Shown here: positions 10,877 to 21,254 of the stretch, piece by piece
How the letters are laid out: every line of letters starts with the position of its first letter
How positions within the stretch are numbered: position 1 is the stretch's first letter
Made by a program: the position numbers and the translations under genes
Notes under the pieces: model-generated
Told to the model about the DNA's origin: nothing
The model's database searches: none
What the model saw: only the letters and a program-made list of their open reading frames with translations
Assembly (NCBI GenBank): GCA_025201765.1
Contig: MU623355.1
Coordinates: 248,001 to 312,000 of the forward strand
Length of the DNA: 64,000 bases
Source of the DNA: Daldinia sp. FL1419
Lineage: Eukaryota > Ascomycota > Sordariomycetes > Xylariales > Hypoxylaceae
Direction of reading: 5' to 3'

Positions 10877-12949
10877 GCTTCTGTTGAATGATTTTTTATT
10901 ATCCTTTTTCTATTTACATCATTGCGCTCGTTCAATTTTATATCTGTGATAATGCACACCTGGGGATGGTTATTTAATTTCAATTTTGCCATCCAATTAT
11001 TATCTTATATTTAAATATTGTAATCTGGATTAAGTAGCTGAATGGTTATGATATTATGTACGAAGTATTAAATTGGTGTTTCGGCAGGGAGGTATAAGCT
11101 CAGCTGACCCGACACGGCCGGGAGGGCTCACATGCGATTCCGTGTGCGTTTCCCGAGAAACACCCCCGGAACAGGCCGAGCCCTACCCGCAGCCAGTAGG
11201 TGATATTTTACGGGTGAGTGTAGAAGCTTGCATGCATACGCGGTAACCGAGAGCCAATAACAATCAAACAGGAAAGGGCCGGTAAGAAGTGTAGGATGCA
11301 TACCTCCTTAGGTATCTCTAGAGTAAGGTAGGTCAGAAGGGAGTACCTCAACGGTATTATTGCACTAAACGCGCCACCACTACAGAAAACGTATGCACTT
11401 GCTCATATACGTTAGTTTAAGGCGAGTGTCATACGCAAACTTCCCGTAGACCTGCATGAATTTGGTATTACTATTATCGCACACCTTGAGATACCTGACG
11501 TAGCTGAATTAATGAGGAAGCTTTCTTTATTTGCGCTATGTTACAAGTGAAACTGCCCTGATTAAGTTAATTACCTACCTAAAAAAGAAGCGACACCGAG
11601 AAGCCGGGCCGTCCGATGCGATAGAACAAACCGGCCCCATAAGAACGTTCCATGCTAAAAGGTTAATCTTCTAGTTAGTGGGGACTAGGAGCAAGGGACT
11701 CCTCACTAAAACAACTCCACCTGAATAGATAGTATGCAGTCAAGATATGTACGACGCAACTGTATTTGATATTTTCTCGAGGCGGTGTGGGTTCTTATTT
11801 TCCCCCTTCCTCCCTTTCCTTATCTCCGTTCGATTATGTTGAATACTACGTATGTAGACCGCACAAGTATGAGATAGGTTTATGTAGGCGAGTGAATTCG
11901 GGAGGCGAGAAGCTTCGTTCACTTTAACATTTCTTTGGGTGATCTGAGGTAATTATGTGCAAATCAAAGTATCAATGGCCGAAGCCGACGGAGAAGATAT
12001 GTATAACTAGGGGAATCCTTTAGATTGGCCATCTTGTACGACATGCGAATCATTAAGTACTCTTTCTCCAGTGATTGTAGCAGGGATGCCTCGGTTTCGG
12101 TATGAGGGCATGGCAAGCATAACGTGGCATATAATTCTTACATGGATCTCGTGGAAGGAAGTTCAATATGAATTTGTTAATAATGATCGTATTGCTCCAA
12201 TGGGAAATGTTATATCCTTATGTGGGAAATACCGTCAGACCACTCGGGGAGTGCTGATGCTTGGCCTACTTAAGACCCTAGTAGATCTTCACATTGTAAG
12301 TATGTAAGAGGGTGTGAAATTCTCACAGGTCAGCCGTCTTCTCCAATTTCCAAATTCAGGTCAAGAAAGCATTCGAGTTCTTTTCTCATCACCCGTCTGT
12401 GCATCTACACATCATCGATGTAACTAACACGCATAATACGTCGGTCCTTATACCCAACATGCATATTATCTATAGTTATTGGCTTGCCGTTCTAAGTAGC
12501 AATCTCTAGCTCAATCTAGCTCAACGAGCCTTCTCTGTCAGGATCTTAGGACATAAAACCAAGCATGTCGTAATACATTACAATAGTAGAGCTAGACGTA
12601 GAATAAGAGCTTCCCCTGTAAATTAAACCCAACGTCAATACATATCCGGTTCGGCCCCTCCCCCACTGCCAACCGCCTTACCACCAACAATGCCACTCCT
12701 TTTATCACTGGAGAATATCCTTTTTGGGTGACCTTGTCATATTCATTTTAATCATACCCAAGCAAGATATCAAGGTGTTTCTTATTAACTACCTAGTTAA
12801 ACATTTTTGAAAGAGCATACCTGATATGGTAAACCAAACTTTGAATGTTTGAATGATTAGACGTTACGAGACACTTCCTACTTGAGCGAGAAGCAATCCA
12901 AAAAGGTACCTGAACCTAACTAAGAGAGGCACAACGTGTATCCAGCAAT
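10877..12949. other. Intergenic, contains a GC-rich island
   Basis: A 2-kb gap upstream of the methyltransferase. It is AT-rich except for the hairpin-rich GC island at 11083-11220, listed separately. Open frames here (for example 12071-12307 plus and 11740-11922 minus) have no recognisable domain. The final 100 bp should hold the methyltransferase promoter. Confidence 0.45.
11083..11220. other. GC-rich, hairpin-rich island (possible structured RNA)
   Basis: About 140 bp of clearly GC-rich sequence stands inside AT-rich DNA. AGGGCTC (11123-11129) is complementary to GAGCCCT (11178-11184). Between them sit GTTTC-CCGA-GAAAC, a five-pair stem with a four-base loop, and a CACA/TGTG pair. I compared it by eye with tRNA, 5S rRNA, U-snRNAs, SRP and RNase P cores and could not match it convincingly on either strand. 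It could be an unrecognised structured RNA, a regulatory element or a transposon remnant. Confidence 0.3.
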
Positions 12950-14641
12950 ATGTCCGACCCATCTGCCAAGACGCCGGCGACAGCACCGGGAACGGCTATG
13001 GGTGCAACCGCCGGGTTAGCAACATCGTCCAAACCGGGGTCGCAAGCAGCGTCGCCAGCGGCGAACGTGCCTTCACCCGACTCTCAGACATCGCAGACGA
13101 GCAATCCTGATATTCTTCCTGCATCACATTGGGCACAGCTACCGGTATGTGAAGATCGCGCTTTCAGATATTGTTAGGGCGATAATGTTAACTATATATC
13201 GCCTAGCCTGTTAATGTGCGCGAGGACGATGATTCCGCTTTCGAAGATGCCGCTAGCTCGACTGCGTCTTTAACAGCTAGTATTCTCGAGTATCGAACCG
13301 TCCATGGTCGTACGTACCATAGCGAACGCGGTAATGCGTTATCCTGGTAGGAATAATAATAACAATAATAATATCTATCTGTTGTCGGATGAACCTCGCT
13401 TGTGCTGACTCTTCGCATCAAAGGGGTCCAAACGATGCTATCCACGATGAATCTATGGATATTTTGTGAGTTTCTACCCTTACTATTCGTATAAAGACGA
13501 ATTAACTCAACGTCAGTCCTCAGTCATCATATCGCGACGATAATGCTCGATGGGAAACTCTTTGCTGCTCCTCTTGGCGATGATATTCAAGTAAGAGAAC
13601 GTTCGTCGCATTATCATCTTCGGACTTACACTAAAACACGACATAGAAAGTACTAGACGTAGGTTGTGGCACTGGTGAGTCGCACGGCATGACATGGTGT
13701 ACCGACAAAACGCTTTATTGAGTACCTAGTTGATTAACTACCTTCGTAGGGATATGGGCAATGTACAAAACTACCCAGCATTTCTAATAATTCCATGCGT
13801 GGGCTAATTCGATCTAACCTAGTGACTTCGCCGACCAATACCCCAACGCCGAAGTGATCGGTGTTGACGTTTCACCGCAGCAGCCGCAATGGATTCCTCC
13901 CAATCTAAGATTTGAGGTAGACGACGTGACGCAACCGTGGACGTACGAGCCGAATAGCTTCGACTATATCCATATCCGCTGGCTCGTCGGTGCCATTCCG
14001 GACTGGTATGCTCTGTTTAGAGAAGCGTACCAAGCCCTAAAACCCGGTGGATATTTAGAGAGTCAGGAATCTTCATGCATGATGACCAGCGACGACGGTA
14101 CGGTAAAAGACGGGTCCCCTCTAGATCAGTGGAGCAAGGTCTTCTCAGAGGCTGGAAAGAAGACGGGCCGCACGTTCAACGTTATAGAGGACGACTTGCA
14201 GAGAAAAGCGATGGAGGCGGCAGGATTTGAAATTACTTACGAGACCGACGTCAAGGTATGTCCCGGAGTCCAACATTTAGGTAAATTTGCCTACGAATGA
14301 CCCCGCTAACAGTGCGTCTCCAGACCGCATTAAGTGGCTGGCCACGAGATGAGAAACTCAAACAAATTGGACTGTACACTGGGCTCGCCGTCGGGCAAGA
14401 CATTGAAGGTACAATCCCGTTTCGCAAAGGTTTCGTGCTAGCCATGCCGTTTATTGTTCTCACCACTTCTATAGGGTTCCTAACTTACTTATGGACTATG
14501 GTGATGGGCTGGACCCCGGAGGAAATTCAGGTTTACTCGGCACATCTACGTCGCGATATGCGTTCACCTAATATCCACGCTTATTACCCAACGCGAATAA
14601 TGGTTGGTCGAAAACCTCTAACTGCAGGAACAGCTTCATGA
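12950..14641 (+). CDS. SAM-dependent methyltransferase, LaeA-like (Methyltransf_23 type)
   Basis: Eight exons: 12950-13144, 13207-13346, 13424-13465, 13524-13590, 13647-13674, 13750-13762, 13823-14255, 14324-14641; all phases agree, 411 aa. The N-terminus is a disordered Ala/Pro/Ser/Thr stretch, then the family lead-in ILEYRTVHGRTYHSERGNA, SAM motif I KVLDVGCGTGIWAIDFA (about 149-165), VIGVDVSPQQPQW, and DYIHIRWLVGAIPDW with ALKPGGYLESQE. This fits the large fungal class including LaeA and velvet-interacting or secondary-metabolite methyltransferases, which act on unknown or small-molecule substrates. Exon 6 is only 13 nt yet supplies GIWAI of motif I. Near the C-terminus 15 hydrophobic residues (14430-14474) could instead be a 45-bp in-frame intron, but its donor is weak. 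Substrate unknown. Confidence 0.85.
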
Positions 14642-15682
14642 TAGCGGCGGATTTCCATGTATGGATTTTTTTTATTTTATACTCTACACGTCAATGGCCT
14701 TGGGGCTCCTGTATCATGTGAGGTCAATTCGTAAGAACAAACAGGAGGCGGATAGGAAGTACATACCTAAATAACACGGAAGTCAGCAGATGATGGACTA
14801 CACAGTATTAATCCGCGGGCCTCGTACCGTATTATTAAAAGTCTTTACCTGTATCTCCGGCCGACGAAGGCGCTGCATATACTTCCATGTATCGTTACCC
14901 GTTTGAGGTATACCTAAGTCCGTATTTATCGCGATTTGACAGGTACCTACAATACGTCAAGACGTGATGCCAATAGGGCAATTGATTCTACTAGCCCAAT
15001 AGAAGCGCATGTTCGCCCCCCATTCATATGAGCCCGCGATTTTAAAAGTTCTGACAACGACAGGCAAGGTTTAAGTACCTAACCTAGGTAGGTGTTTAGT
15101 AGAAAAGAGGTAGAATACGGCAATCCCCTTGGAGTAGTACGAGAATCATGTTTGTCATATATTTCGAACTTCTTTCGAGTACCTCAAGCATCTCTCGAGG
15201 TAGGGTCAGACGCATAGAGCACCTTGCTGGGGCAAAAGAAGGTATACACACAGTTGTAACTTTTCATTTGGCACATGGCTACCTTGTGTACCTCCCTCAA
15301 GGTATTGAATTATTACTTGCAGATTGCCCATCACATGCAGGTTAATGCATCAGGTTACCACAAGTCTTATATTGAGAATTACCCCACACAAACATCTGAA
15401 TGTTTCGTTTCTACTTCTGTTTCTACTTCTGTTTCTAAAGCCACTACGACTCACATTTCGACTTACATTTCGACTCACCAGGTGCTTATGAACAAAACAT
15501 GATATATATAAACGATTTAAACCCTCGACTATATTAGTTTATGCGTTTCGCTACGGCCCTCAACCTTCAACATCATCCTTCATCTCTTACCATAAAGTCT
15601 TCCTAATCCCTTCAGGCATCGCTAGAACATTTCCCACAGTCTATCTCTTTTAAAGACATAAGATATAAGTCATCCCGACAAT
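14642..15682. other. Intergenic with short tandem repeats
   Basis: A 1-kb gap between same-strand genes. It carries an ACCTAGGTAGG repeat near 15079 and a tandem TTTCTACTTCTG-type repeat at 15409-15480. The pyrimidine-rich DNA at 15540-15660 probably belongs to the promoter of the next gene. No coding exon is recognised. Confidence 0.5.
15409..15480. repeat. 12-bp tandem repeat (TTTCTACTTCTG-like) and related copies
   Basis: Two adjacent copies of the 12-bp unit at about 15407-15432 are followed by CACATTTCGACT/TACATTTCGACT copies to 15480. Simple-sequence expansion about 200 bp upstream of the 346-aa gene. Confidence 0.6.
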
Positions 15683-16723
15683 ATGGGATCACAGTTCACA
15701 GGCAACCAAGCTCAGCCTCAGCTTGAAGCAATCCTCCACATCATCGGTGAACTCGTGGAGGTAGCTCGCGAGTCGAATAGCGAAATCATGCAAGAATGTG
15801 CCGTCGGGCTTGACGGTACCTTACTTCGTACTCGTCAATCAGAGTTACTAAAGGAGTTCAAGGGTACGATGCTTGCGGTTCAGAATATGGCGTCGAAAGC
15901 GGTCTATGAGGTAGAAACGAATTTAGGCTCATTGGAGAACTTGCCTGGCGTGAATTCGGAAAGCGAGATCAATCGTCTGTTAGGTTGTACGCTTCTAGGC
16001 CGCCGTCCAAGTTATAAAATCCGCGACTCCATGAGTGGCATTCCCAGCCCTGAACTGGCCACCTACGACGAGGCCATTTCGATGTCATCCTCAAATTTCG
16101 GCCGTCCTATTGTGGCCCTGCAGCCTACGTTACGAAATGTTTGGGTTATTCAGCATGCTTATACGAAGTTACTAAACTACAAGGAGACGCTCATTCAACG
16201 ATATCTTGCCGCCGCAGACCAAAGTGCAGTGGCTAGTCGTAGGATATCTCGCGAGTACTACGAAGACCTTGGCTTGGGCAAGCTACCATCAAAGAACAAG
16301 CTTGGGAATTTGCTAGATGTTAAGTATTCGTCGTATAATCATGCGACCCACGATTTACAGATCGTTCTTGTCTTCAAGGAACAAGATGGAACCCTCAAGT
16401 ACGTGGAGGCTGTCAAGGGAGACCAAGTTGACGTAGGAAGCGGCGAGGAGCATAGTCAATACTTGATTTTGCCTGTTACCGAAGCCAGTATCAAGAATCT
16501 ATATGACGCATATAGATCCCTCCGAAAGGCGACTTCGGAGCAGCGTCGAGCGACCAAGGACAAAGAATTTGCAGCTAAACTTCCGGTGGACGAGATGGAT
16601 GAGCTTCAAAGGCAGTTCAGCTCTGCACAAAGTGGATTACTTGACGAGGTTAACATAAGTAATACTAGAAAACGCCGTCGAATGGCAGGTGATGAGGGGG
16701 AGGAGGGGGAGGATACGAATTAA
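15683..16723 (+). CDS. Hypothetical protein, 346 aa
   Basis: Intronless gene I do not recognise. Start ATG at 15683 is preceded by a promoter-like pyrimidine-rich region. The N-terminal half looks helical and amphipathic (around QPQLEAILHIIGELVEVARE and SELLKEFKGTMLAVQNMASK). The middle is polar, and a conserved-looking core runs through LRNVWVIQHAYTKLLNYKET and SRRISREYYEDLGLGKLPSK. The C-terminus has a helical segment rich in Lys/Arg/Glu, a basic cluster RKRRRM that could be a nuclear localisation signal, and an acidic tail GDEGEEGED. There is no signal peptide or membrane helix. Uninterrupted length and normal codon use make it a likely real gene; nuclear location is inference. Confidence 0.7.
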   Translation: MGSQFTGNQAQPQLEAILHIIGELVEVARESNSEIMQECAVGLDGTLLRTRQSELLKEFKGTMLAVQNMASKAVYEVETNLGSLENLPGVNSESEINRLLGCTLLGRRPSYKIRDSMSGIPSPELATYDEAISMSSSNFGRPIVALQPTLRNVWVIQHAYTKLLNYKETLIQRYLAAADQSAVASRRISREYYEDLGLGKLPSKNKLGNLLDVKYSSYNHATHDLQIVLVFKEQDGTLKYVEAVKGDQVDVGSGEEHSQYLILPVTEASIKNLYDAYRSLRKATSEQRRATKDKEFAAKLPVDEMDELQRQFSSAQSGLLDEVNISNTRKRRRMAGDEGEEGEDTN

Positions 16724-16837
16724 CAATGAAAGGTTCAAGTTGAAGGGTGTGCAACAGCCTTACTAGATATACGCATGAGTTTAACAGCGTTCCTAGGAGA
16801 ATAATGCTTCGTATATTTTTCCTCTTGTTTATATAGG

Positions 16838-17107
16838 TACTTAGGTACTTACCTAACCTAGGTAGGTACGTTAAGTGCTTCGTGGACTCTGAAAACGGTT
16901 TGCAGAGTGCATGCAAGTTGCGTATCGTTACTGGTAAATAAATAAATAAAAACGGCATAGGAGTCGTAGGTATTATTATTATAGCATGGAAGTAGTGAAT
17001 TTATTAGTGGACTCTTGGGTATCTCAGGTAGGTACCTAGGTATTGTATGTATTGTACAATACCTAAGATATGTACCTAAAATATGTACCTACCTAGGGTG
17101 TGTAGGT
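16838..17107. repeat. TACCTAGGTA/TAGGTACTTAGG repeat clusters
   Basis: Two clusters, about 16838-16871 and 17026-17107, with GGTACTTAGGTACTTACC and AGGTAGGTACCTAGGTATTG types in direct and inverted copies. Same dispersed intergenic family. Confidence 0.6.
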
Positions 17108-17462
17108 ACTCGATCTGTCGATGCAACGGCATGGTGCCCATTGCGTCAACAGCTAGCCAGTGGACCCGTTTGCTCTCAATTGGGGTTTAGTTGATTTTGA
17201 TTGGTGTTTTTGATGCTTTTGATTAGGGTCTTCTTTTAATTGGGTTGAGCTAATTTCCTTTATAGGAAGGACAATTAAGAAAGGAAACGGGGAACATCAT
17301 GATAAGCGCTTAAATTCAATGTTGTAGGTCTCATGGAAGGATTCGGGGAATGAAATTATCATATTCATTCCCCGGGAGCACATGACGCGGGATAGAGCTG
17401 AAAGCAAACGAGGCAAGACATTGCGAATGGGGTACCGCGACGACGCAGTAAACGAAATGCTT

Positions 17463-17475
17463 TAATAATAATAAT
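17463..17475. repeat. (AAT)n microsatellite
   Basis: Short run of TAATAATAATAAT followed by an A-rich, purine-rich stretch. Confidence 0.6.
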
Positions 17476-17545
17476 AAAAAAAGAAGAGGAAAAAGAAAGG
17501 TTTCGACGACGTCGCAATGCAGCAATGCAGCAATACAGGAATACT

Positions 17546-17645
17546 AGGTACCTACTATGTACAATACGGCTGTGCGATCGAGTGTGGGGGTGAAGACGGA
17601 TTTATCTAAAGGTATTACATACCTAGGTAAGTAGGTAGGTACCTA
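17546..17645. repeat. TACCTAGGTAAGTAGGTAGGTACC repeat cluster
   Basis: CTAGGTACCTACTATG near 17545 and ACCTAGGTAAGTAGGTAGG near 17622, separated by ordinary sequence. Same dispersed intergenic family. Confidence 0.55.
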
Positions 17646-18048
17646 AGTTATATCATGGAAGATATAAAGATTATAAATGCATTAATCGTCTTGGGTACCC
17701 GATCTAATATGAAGTCAGCCTCTATTTCAAGGGGTTTAGCTGAATAAACCATAGCCTCATTCGCTACTCTCTCTATGTATATGTTTCCCTCTTCGTCAAG
17801 GATCAGATATCGGCCGAACCCAGACTAATGCAGCCAGGTTCACCGAATAGGTACTATGTAGTGCTGCGCTGGAGATAATCCTTGATTGCGTGCTTACGCC
17901 GCAGGGCCCAATCCAGGTACAAGTATCACCGCTTTTGCCAAGTTGTGCCTGCCCTTTGAACATCTTTGTTCCTCTGTTTCTAGTCTGTTTGGTGACGCTC
18001 TCGAGGGTTTGGCTTTTCTAACTCCTCTTACCACCCCCTTCAAGCGCC

Positions 18049-19794
18049 ATGCAGTCCCTCCGGAGCATCGCAGCTGTTGTCTTACAGCTCGGCTTCTTGG
18101 CACAAACGGGGCTTGCAAGATCGTGCGAACGAGTCCCTACGCTAGGCGCCGTCGCGTCCGAGAGCTCTGTCTGTTCTAAAATCGGGACTGACCTGCTTCA
18201 AGCCGGTGGAAATGCTGCAGACGCTCTTGTTGGCACTGTGTTCTGTGTCGGCGTCATCGGTATGTACCATAGTGGCATTGGTGGCGGCGGCTTTATGCTT
18301 GTTCGTGGTAGTAATGGAACATACGAATTCATCGATTTCCGAGAGACGGCCCCTGCTGCCGCCTTCGAGGACATGTATGAAAACAATACGGATGCTAGTT
18401 TATATGGCGGCCTAGCAAGGTAACTAGCACAGTATCGCTGTCTCCTAGATAAAACGTTAGACTAACAAAATTATAGCGGTGTTCCAGGAGAGCTTAGAGG
18501 GCTAGAGTATCTGCACAAGAACTACGGAAAGCTTCCGTGGGCGGATGTAGTAAAGCCGGCCGTCAAGGTAGCCCGGGAGGGCTTCGAGGTAACGGAGGAT
18601 CTCGTAAAGTACATAGAATCTGCGAAGCCGAACGACTTCCTCAAGGATGACCCTGCCTGGGCAATTGACTTCGCCCCCAATGGCTATATAGTCAAGCTAG
18701 GGGAGACGATAACGCGCAAACGATACGCTGATACGTTGGAAGTTATCGCCAACGAAGGTCCAGACGCATTTTACACTGGTGCTATCGCCAAGGCGACAAT
18801 CGCAGCGTTGACAGCACAGAACGGGACCATGACGCTAGACGATTTGAAAAACTACACCGTCGCGATCAGAAAACCGTCGGAGATTAAATACCGAGGATAC
18901 AAGCTCACAAGCATCAGCGCCCCGGCAAGTGGTGTGGTGGCGCTCAGTGCATTAAAAATCGTCGATGGCTATGAGGATTTTGGTAATCCTGCTGCGGCTA
19001 ACCTCACTACCCATAGGCTAGATGAGGCCATCAAATTTGCATATGGCCAACGATCAGAGCTTGGAGACCCCTTTTTCGTCGAAGGGCTTGACGAGTATCA
19101 GGAGTCTATGGTATCCGACGCGGCCGCCGCTGAAGTGCGCTCCAAGATCTCCGACTTTACGACTCAGAATGTCTCATATTATGATCCCGCAGGCCTTGAG
19201 AGTCTTGACACTCCGGGTACGAGCCATATTGTCACCGCCGACAAGAGTGGTTTAGCTATTAGTCTTACGACGACGATTAACTTGATCTTTGGATCCCAAC
19301 TAATCGTACCTGAGACTGGCGTTATTATGAATGATGAAATGAACGACTTCTCCATTCCCAACTCGAGCAACGCGTTTGGCTACATCCCGAGCCCGGCCAA
19401 TTTCATCCGCCCCGGCAAAAGACCTCTATCTTCGATTTCCGGGACCATAGTCGAAACGGCCGATGGGAAGTTGTACTTCGTCATAGGAGCCGCTGGCGGT
19501 AGCCGTATTATAACGGCCACTATTCAGAACATCCACCATGTGCTCGATCAGAACATGACGACAGCCGAAGCCTTGGCAGAACCGAGGTTGCACGATCAGC
19601 TTAGTCCTCCTCAAATCTCCTTTGAGTACGCCTACGACAACAGCACCGTTGCGTACCTACAGTCACTAGGTCATAATGTGACCTGGGTAGCACCGGGCCA
19701 AAGCACGGCCCAGGGCTTACGATTATTGCCGAACGGAACTTTCGAGGCTGCTGGAGAACCAAGGCAGGTCAATTCTGGCGGATTCGCCGTCTAA
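18049..19794 (+). CDS. Gamma-glutamyltranspeptidase, secreted
   Basis: Exons 18049-18419 and 18477-19794 (57-bp intron) give 562 aa. The enzyme cleaves the gamma-glutamyl bond of glutathione and transfers or hydrolyses the glutamyl group; it is made as a precursor that cuts itself before a catalytic Thr. Evidence: a hydrophobic signal peptide at residues 1-24, AGGNAADALVGTVFCVGVI, GIGGGGFMLVRGSNG, FRETAPAA, then GLASGVPGELRGLEYLH restored by the splice. The maturation site is TPGTSHIVTADKSG with predicted nucleophile Thr372, followed by NDEMNDFS and the oxyanion block GAAGGSRIITATIQN. Many N-glycosylation sequons fit secretion. Length is normal for the family and no key residue is missing. 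Confidence 0.95.
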
Positions 19795-20480
19795 TATTTG
19801 ATGAGGCTGTTCTTATGTTGAGATGATTTTAATGTTTGGACTATTTCGGTTTTGTAGCTCTAATGTCCCGCTTGCATTCCATTGTCTTAACAAGCTTCCG
19901 GGAGGTTTATATAAAGTATATGGGATAGTAAATAATATCAACTTGGCTGAATACATACCTCTTAGGTTAGTTCCCTTACTTACTACGAGTGATGACTTGA
20001 AGAATTCCCGAGACAGGAAATGCAAGACTGGAAATGCAAGACTGGAAATGCAAGACAGGTTCAGTCTCCTTGTTGAGCGCCGCAAACAGCCACCAACGAG
20101 ACCTCCCAAATACCTAAGGTTAGGTAGTTGAGGTTGATTGCATAAACGCTTTAGCATAGCTAATTTGCTCAAATTTAAAAATATCACCCGACACTCACTG
20201 GTACTCGAAATTGACGGACAGAGTCGATTTGGTCATACTAAAAACGAAGCCCCTTTCTAGCCTATGTACTTTTGCCGACACCTTCTGTTCGTTGCTAGCT
20301 TATTTTCCTTATTTCTTTGCGCGCTTCGTCGTATTTGCCAAGTGAATTCACCAACAGTGGTATATATTCGAAGTAGAATGAAGAGCGGCCGATAGTATGT
20401 ACATATCCCCTTTAGATTCCAGGGGTATAACCGATGCGATTCGGAGCTGAGAATGACGAGAGTCGCTAATTTCCAGCGAC
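19795..20480. other. Intergenic between convergent genes
   Basis: 3' flanks of the transpeptidase (+) and the DJ-1-type gene (-). It holds a three-copy 14-bp tandem repeat at 20016-20057 and nothing else recognisable; the overlapping open frames on both strands around 19813-20187 look random. Confidence 0.5.
20016..20057. repeat. 14-bp tandem repeat, three copies
   Basis: The unit GGAAATGCAAGACT occurs at 20016-20029, 20030-20043 and 20044-20057; the last copy differs only in its final base. Confidence 0.9.
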
Positions 20481-21254
20481 TTACACCAAACCGTAGTACT
20501 CGGCGAAAGGATCATCGGTCTGGTTCATCGCATTCCATTCCATGAGGTTTCGAACCCTCTCGCTCTCGTTCCTCCCGTACAAGTGCTCCACCCAGTTTAG
20601 GGTCATATCTGTGCCAGCGCTGACTCCCGAACTCGTCCAGATATTTCCGTCAACGACCCAACGAGCCTTGGCGATCCAGTTAACTTCTTCGGCGTGTTCA
20701 ACGGACTTGACCCAGTTAAAAGCGGCCTTGTTCGTGGTAGCGTTCTTGCCAGCGAGCTTGCCGCTACGGGCCAAAAGCGATGCGCCAGTGCAGACGCTCA
20801 TCAGGTAGTCGAGCTTCGGTTCTTGCTCGACACGGCTGCGGATCCAGTCGACGTGGGGCTGAGTGGCGTTGAGGTTACGGGTACCGAAACCTCCCGGTAC
20901 AAACAAGACGTCGAGGTCCGGGGGGTTGTCGAAGGTGTGCGTCGGAAGGACAAACTCGGTGAAGTTGGGCGACGCACTTACTGCCCCCATACCGCTACTG
21001 ACGCCGTCGATGATGGTGCGATCCACGCTGATTGGCTTTAGATCGGTCGATAGTAAAGACAACGTCATGTTGTAGTTCATGGAGACAAAGTTTAGCACGT
21101 TCAGCGGCCCGAATACGTCTATAGACGTGAATGCCGGGAACAGCACATAGCCGATGCGAAGGGTTTCTATTACACTAGGTTAGCCAGAATGAATGTGGTT
21201 TTATCTTCCTGGCTAGGAAGATGATGGAAGAAACGTACTAGTTACGTTAACCAT
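20481..21254 (-). CDS. DJ-1/PfpI family protein (isonitrile hydratase-like amidotransferase fold)
   Basis: Proposed exons 21254-21239 (16 nt) and 21166-20481 (72-bp intron) give 233 aa. The family has a class I glutamine-amidotransferase-like fold with a nucleophile Cys at a sharp turn; members act as isonitrile hydratases, glyoxalases, chaperones or regulators. Visible blocks: TLRIGYVLFPAFTSIDVFGP at the N-terminus, DVLFVPGGFGTRNL, and the nucleophile elbow YLMSVCTGASLLARSG with predicted Cys131. After it come LAGKNATTNKAAFNWV and WVVDGNIWTSSGVSAGTDM, both typical of fungal DJ-1-type proteins. The splice gives the N-terminus MVNVTKTLRIGY and replaces a GTG-initiated reading. I see no signal peptide. 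The exact activity cannot be told from sequence. Confidence 0.88.

Larger units (their letters stand above)
16724..18048. other. Intergenic, repeat-bearing
   Basis: A 1.3-kb gap before the gamma-glutamyltranspeptidase. It contains TACCTA/TAGGTA clusters at 16838-16871, 17026-17107 and 17546-17645, and an (AAT)n run at 17463-17475. The open frame at 17886-18179 overlaps the transpeptidase start in another frame and is a shadow. Confidence 0.5.

Noticed and set aside
11083..11220. 5S rRNA, SRP RNA or U1 snRNA identity for the GC island
   Set aside because: Short resemblances (CCGGGAGG, GGCAGGGAGGTA) do not extend into the conserved cores or order of those RNAs.
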